Below, piece by piece: positions 60,185 through 64,000 of a stretch of 64,000 bases of DNA. The notes under the pieces were generated by a model. It was not told the DNA's origin. It was given only the letters and a program-made list of their open reading frames with translations, and did not search any database. The stretch spans positions 26,623,271-26,687,270 of the forward strand of contig OZ005608.1 of the NCBI GenBank assembly GCA_963930655.1, written 5' to 3'. This stretch comes from Myrica gale (taxonomy: Eukaryota > Streptophyta > Magnoliopsida > Fagales > Myricaceae). The position numbers and the translations under genes are program-made. The stretch's first letter is position 1; every line of letters begins with the position of its first letter.

Positions 60185-63100
60185 TATAAGCAAGGGAAGC
60201 TTTATTTAAAACACCAAAATAGGTAACAGTACAAAAAACTATATTGAGACCCTACTCCATACAAGCTACAAAACTCAAGAAATCAGGAAAATCAGAAAAA
60301 TGAAAGCCCAAAACAGCATTTGCCCAAAGAAAAAGAGAACTCAACAACATCCCCCCTCAACCCTTCTAAAGACAAAACGGAGTTCTCAAAATATCTCTCA
60401 TTCCGCTCCCTCCAAATAACTCACCAAATACACAAAGGAATCATCCTCCACACCCTCAAAGCAAGAGGGTTGTTGAACTTCCTCTTCCAACAAAACAACA
60501 CCTCGATCACCCTGTAACAATACATCGATGAGCCCATAAATCCCACACAACATCACATTGTAACAATAAATGATCCACGGATTCCCCATTATACCTACAA
60601 AGGTAGCACCAATCAAGAAGACAGAGACTCATTCTCCTCAAATTGTCAATGGTCAAGATTCTCTCATGTGCAGCCTCCCACACAAAAAAATACGACTATC
60701 ATAAGAACCAAGGATCTCCAAATCTGCCTCCATGGAAAAGACATAACGGGGCTGCAAGAGAGAAGCTCATACATCGATTTCACCGAAAAAATGTCATTCT
60801 TGGTGCCCGTCCAGCACATCCTATCATCAGCCCCACTCCTAATAAACTTGGAATAAAGGAGAGAATAGAATGCCGAAACAACCTCCACCTCCCAATCATT
60901 CGCAGCCCTCACAGACTGAACATCCCAAGCACCCAATCTGGAATTACCTGCCCAATAATCCGCCACCCAAGCATCCTTATCTCTAGCAATAGAATAGAGG
61001 GAAAGAAAGGCATGCCTCAAGGGTCTCTTCCCACACCAAAGATCACTCTAAAAGCGAATTCTATAGCCACGACCCACTTCAAACCTAATAAATTGGTTAA
61101 AAGGATCCCACCCTTTACTAATGAACCTCCAAAGACCAACACCATAATTCCCTCTCCTTTGAGGGGTCCTCCACCCACCCGACTCACAACCAAATTCTCC
61201 ACAATGACATTCCACCACAAACTATTGCTTTCTAGAGCACAGCGCCACAACCACTTTCCAAGCAAAGCCTTATTGAAAGGAATCAAGCACCTAATGCCCA
61301 ACCTGTTATACCTAATAGGGCAGCAAACCCTCTCCCATTTAAGCAAGTGAAACTTGTGCCCAACAACATTGCTACCCCACAAGAAGTCCACAACTGAAGG
61401 AATGGGGAAAAGAGACAAAAAATAAGTAGGGAGATTAGCAAGAGTAGACTTGATCAATGTGACCCTACCACCTTTCGAAAGATAACTTCGCTTCCACCCA
61501 GACAACCTCTTCTCAGTTCTCTCAATAATGTCATTCCAAATATGAATGCTTTTGAAATGCGCGCCCAAAGGAAGGCCAAGATACATGGTGGGCAAAGAAG
61601 TCGCTCTACAACTCATGATATCAGCCAAGGCTTGGACATTACCCACCGCTCCAATTGAAATGGCCTCAGATTTCGAAAGATTAATCTTAAGGCCAAACAA
61701 CGCCTCAAAACAAAGCAAAAGACATCGAAGATTGCGAAGCTGGCTCTCCTCAACCCCACACATAATAAGTATATCATCAGCAAAGAGCAAGTGAGAGATA
61801 CACCCCACCACTACTAACAGTGAACCCCTCGATGGACCCCACCTTCACCAACTTATTCAACATCCTACTCAACGCTTCCATAACAAAAACAAACAAAAAA
61901 GGCAAAAGGAGATCACCTTGGCGCAAACCCCGAGGACCTCCAAAGAAACCTTCAGGGGATCCATTCACCAAAATCGAATATCTAGCAGAAGAGATACAGA
62001 ACTCCATCCATCTACATCATTTAACTCCAAAGCCACACCTCCTCAACATGAAGAAATCAAGCACTCTGGGTAGGAGAAATAATTTTACCCAAAACTTGGA
62101 GTGCAACCTAGAATCAATGCACTCACTCGCAATCAGGACCGAATCCAAAATCTGCCTACCCTTCACGAATGCACCCTGGGTAGGAGAAATAATTTTACCC
62201 AAAACTAACTTCAACCTATTGGCCAAAACTTTTGCCAAAATTTTGTAGACCCCCTCCCACAAGGCTAATGGGTCGAAAGTCCTTAAGCTCCACAACCCCA
62301 GGCTTTTTCGGAATTAAAACAATGAACGTGCCATTGAGATTTTGACAAATTTTCCAACCTGGGCAAACTCATTGAACATGGAAATGACATCTTCCTTGAT
62401 TACATCCCAACGTGACTGATATAAGGCTAGGGAGAAACCGTCCGGACAGGGGGCTTTATCTCCATTAAGACCCCTCACAACACCGGTCACCTCATCTTCA
62501 TCAAAGGATCTTTTAAGCCATTCAACCTCCTCCCCAAAAATCGAATCAAACTCCAAGTCGTCTAACAAGGGTCTCCAAGAGAAAGACTTTTGATACAAAG
62601 AGCTATAAAAACGAACAATCTCATCAGCAATATGTTCGGGATCCTCCACAAGTTCTCCGTCAACCTCCAACGAAGAAATAGTATTAACCTTTCTATTGGA
62701 ATTAGCCACCATATGAATAAACTTGGTATATCTATCGCCCTCTTTAAGCCAAAGAGCTCTAGATTTCTACCTTCAACTAGTCTCCTCCATATCAATCAAG
62801 AGTTTTAACTCCCCTGAGATTTCCAACTTCCTAACTTTACCAACCTCGTCAATCATCCCACCCTCCTCCAAGACCTCAAAGGACGAAATCTCATTAAATA
62901 ACGAAGACATTTCCTAGAGGCAACATCCCCAAACTTCTCACGGTTCCAAAGTTTGAGATCCCTTTTAAGAGCCTTTAATTTAGAATCAAGCACGAAACTA
63001 GGCGATCCAAAAAAGACATAAGACCTCCACCACAACCCCACCATATCAACAAACTCGTCCACCTCAAGCCACATGTTTTCAAACCTAAAATGCTTATTTC

Positions 63101-64000
63101 CTCTCCCCACAAAACCATTCTCCAAAATAATCCGAAAACAAACAAGGCAACCTTTTCTGAGTAACATCCGGAAATAAGGACTCCTAACTTGAATTAAAAA
63201 GAAAGCGATCAATCCTAGACCAAGATTGAACAAATCTTCCATTAAACCAAGTGAAGAGTCCTCCCGATAAAGGTGTATCGATCAGCTGATTCTCATCAAT
63301 AAATTTCGAGAACTCCAACATAGCATTACTAAACCCCTCCAGCCCATAACGTTTACCCGGAAATCGAGAAACATTGTAATCCCCCCTTATACACCAAGGA
63401 AGAGACCACCACTCCATCATCCCAGCCAACTCCTCCCATAGAAATCTTCTCCTCTGATCATCATTAGGACCATAGACCCCCGAGAACCCCCAAACAACTC
63501 CATCCTCAACATTCTTCAAAATCACTAAAACATAAAAACACCCAACACTAGATTCCACCAACTCTAGAACCCTCGTGTCTCAAAGAAGCAAAACAGCACC
63601 CGAAGCACCATCCGACTCCTAACAACACCACCCAACATGGGAACCCCCCCTAAAATGCTCTTAATAATGGCCCTAGAAACAACTGACAACTTCGTCTCCT
63701 GAAGACACCAAAACAGGTTTTTTCCCTTAGTAAATTACCAACTCTACAATGTTTAGCTCTATCATTGAGCCCCCTAACATTCCAACTAATGATTCTAGGA
63801 ATCACAATAATTTTTGCACATCCCTCCCTACCTTCCTAGTCTACCTCGATACATATGTTTTCCCCTCATTAACTGTGTAACTCAAACCTTTTAGCTCCCT
63901 TAGACATCTGTTCCCCGATTTACAAGGATTTTTTGAGCCATTTTGATCTCTCCTTCTCCAAAGTAGCGAACAACTCCATCAACTTCTCCTCGTGGCCTTC
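60185..64000 (-). mobile_element. Degenerate L1-type LINE, running off the window
   Basis: On the minus strand in order: endonuclease start ISWNVRGLNDRAKH (about 63800) and [42 protein letters not shown] (63520-63200). Then reverse transcriptase: DKAPCPDGFSLALYQS (62470), [20 protein letters not shown] and AFVKGRQILDS (62260-62130), [20 protein letters not shown] (61930), [13 protein letters not shown] (61800, FADD catalytic block), YLGLPLGAH and GRVTLIKSTLANLP. The zf-RVT region follows (WAGNSRLGAWDVQS, SVKSMYELL, about 60980-60740), then a 3' tail ending in an A run at 60184-60178. Stops and shifts break the frame at several places, and the RT segment normally carrying the AYDxVxW block is missing. 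The 5' end lies outside the window. It probably sits in a PA200 intron, in the same orientation as that gene. Confidence 0.9.

Noticed and set aside
60643..61350. 235-codon plus-strand frame (and 61820-62248)
   Set aside because: Antisense to LINE reverse transcriptase/zf-RVT coding on the minus strand; proline-rich shadow without a domain.

Overview
The window is nuclear DNA of a flowering plant, most likely a woody eudicot. This follows from spliced genes with long AT-rich introns, plant-type gene families (CAX cation/H+ exchanger, AAP amino acid permeases, an R2R3-MYB of the MYB80 type, plant PA200) and a dense load of plant transposons. A rosid tree is my guess; nothing in the window fixes the species.

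Layout. 1-10.8 kb: no gene; a complete non-autonomous hAT element (1237-3420, perfect 8-bp target duplication) and a lone hAT-like end near 6.38 kb. 11.5-17.45 kb (+): an intact 12-exon CAX2/CAX5-type exchanger (457 aa), with two overlapping small uORFs in its leader and one GC-AG intron. 18.7-20.6 kb: a direct duplication whose second copy carries a TRIM-like mini-retrotransposon. 20.8-27.2 kb (+): an AAP7-like amino acid permease whose seven exons join in frame (464 aa) but which holds an extra, defective exon 2/3 pair in intron 3. 27.5-40.2 kb: an old minus-strand Ty1/copia element split by two nested insertions, one of which (34975-39823) is a young non-autonomous element with 1.23-kb LTRs. 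40.5-41.4 kb: a 5'-truncated LINE with an RNase H domain. 42-47 kb (+): a second, dead AAP copy with three frameshifts, broken by a gene-fragment-carrying transposon (LRR receptor pieces) and a 1.1-kb foldback element. 47.0-48.8 kb: a hAT element carrying spliceable fragments of a LHW-like bHLH gene. 49.6-50.9 kb (+): an intact MYB80 orthologue (325 aa). 51.15-59.6 kb (-): the C-terminal 816 codons of proteasome activator PA200 in 14 exons, with a LINE tail and a foldback MITE in its introns; the 5' part lies beyond a degenerate L1 LINE filling 60.2-64 kb.

The host genes do not form one pathway: CAX (vacuolar Ca2+/metal uptake), AAP (amino acid import), MYB80 (tapetum/pollen regulator) and PA200 (20S proteasome cap) are independent neighbours. 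The most distinctive signal is in the repeats. Six tiny insertions (14-25 bp, mostly poly(A)-ended) are each flanked by 11-17-bp direct duplications, looking like LINE-type retroposition of almost nothing but the tail. Two DNA transposons have also captured pieces of host genes. All exon junctions were read by eye from the sequence; family assignments rest on remembered protein families, not on searches.
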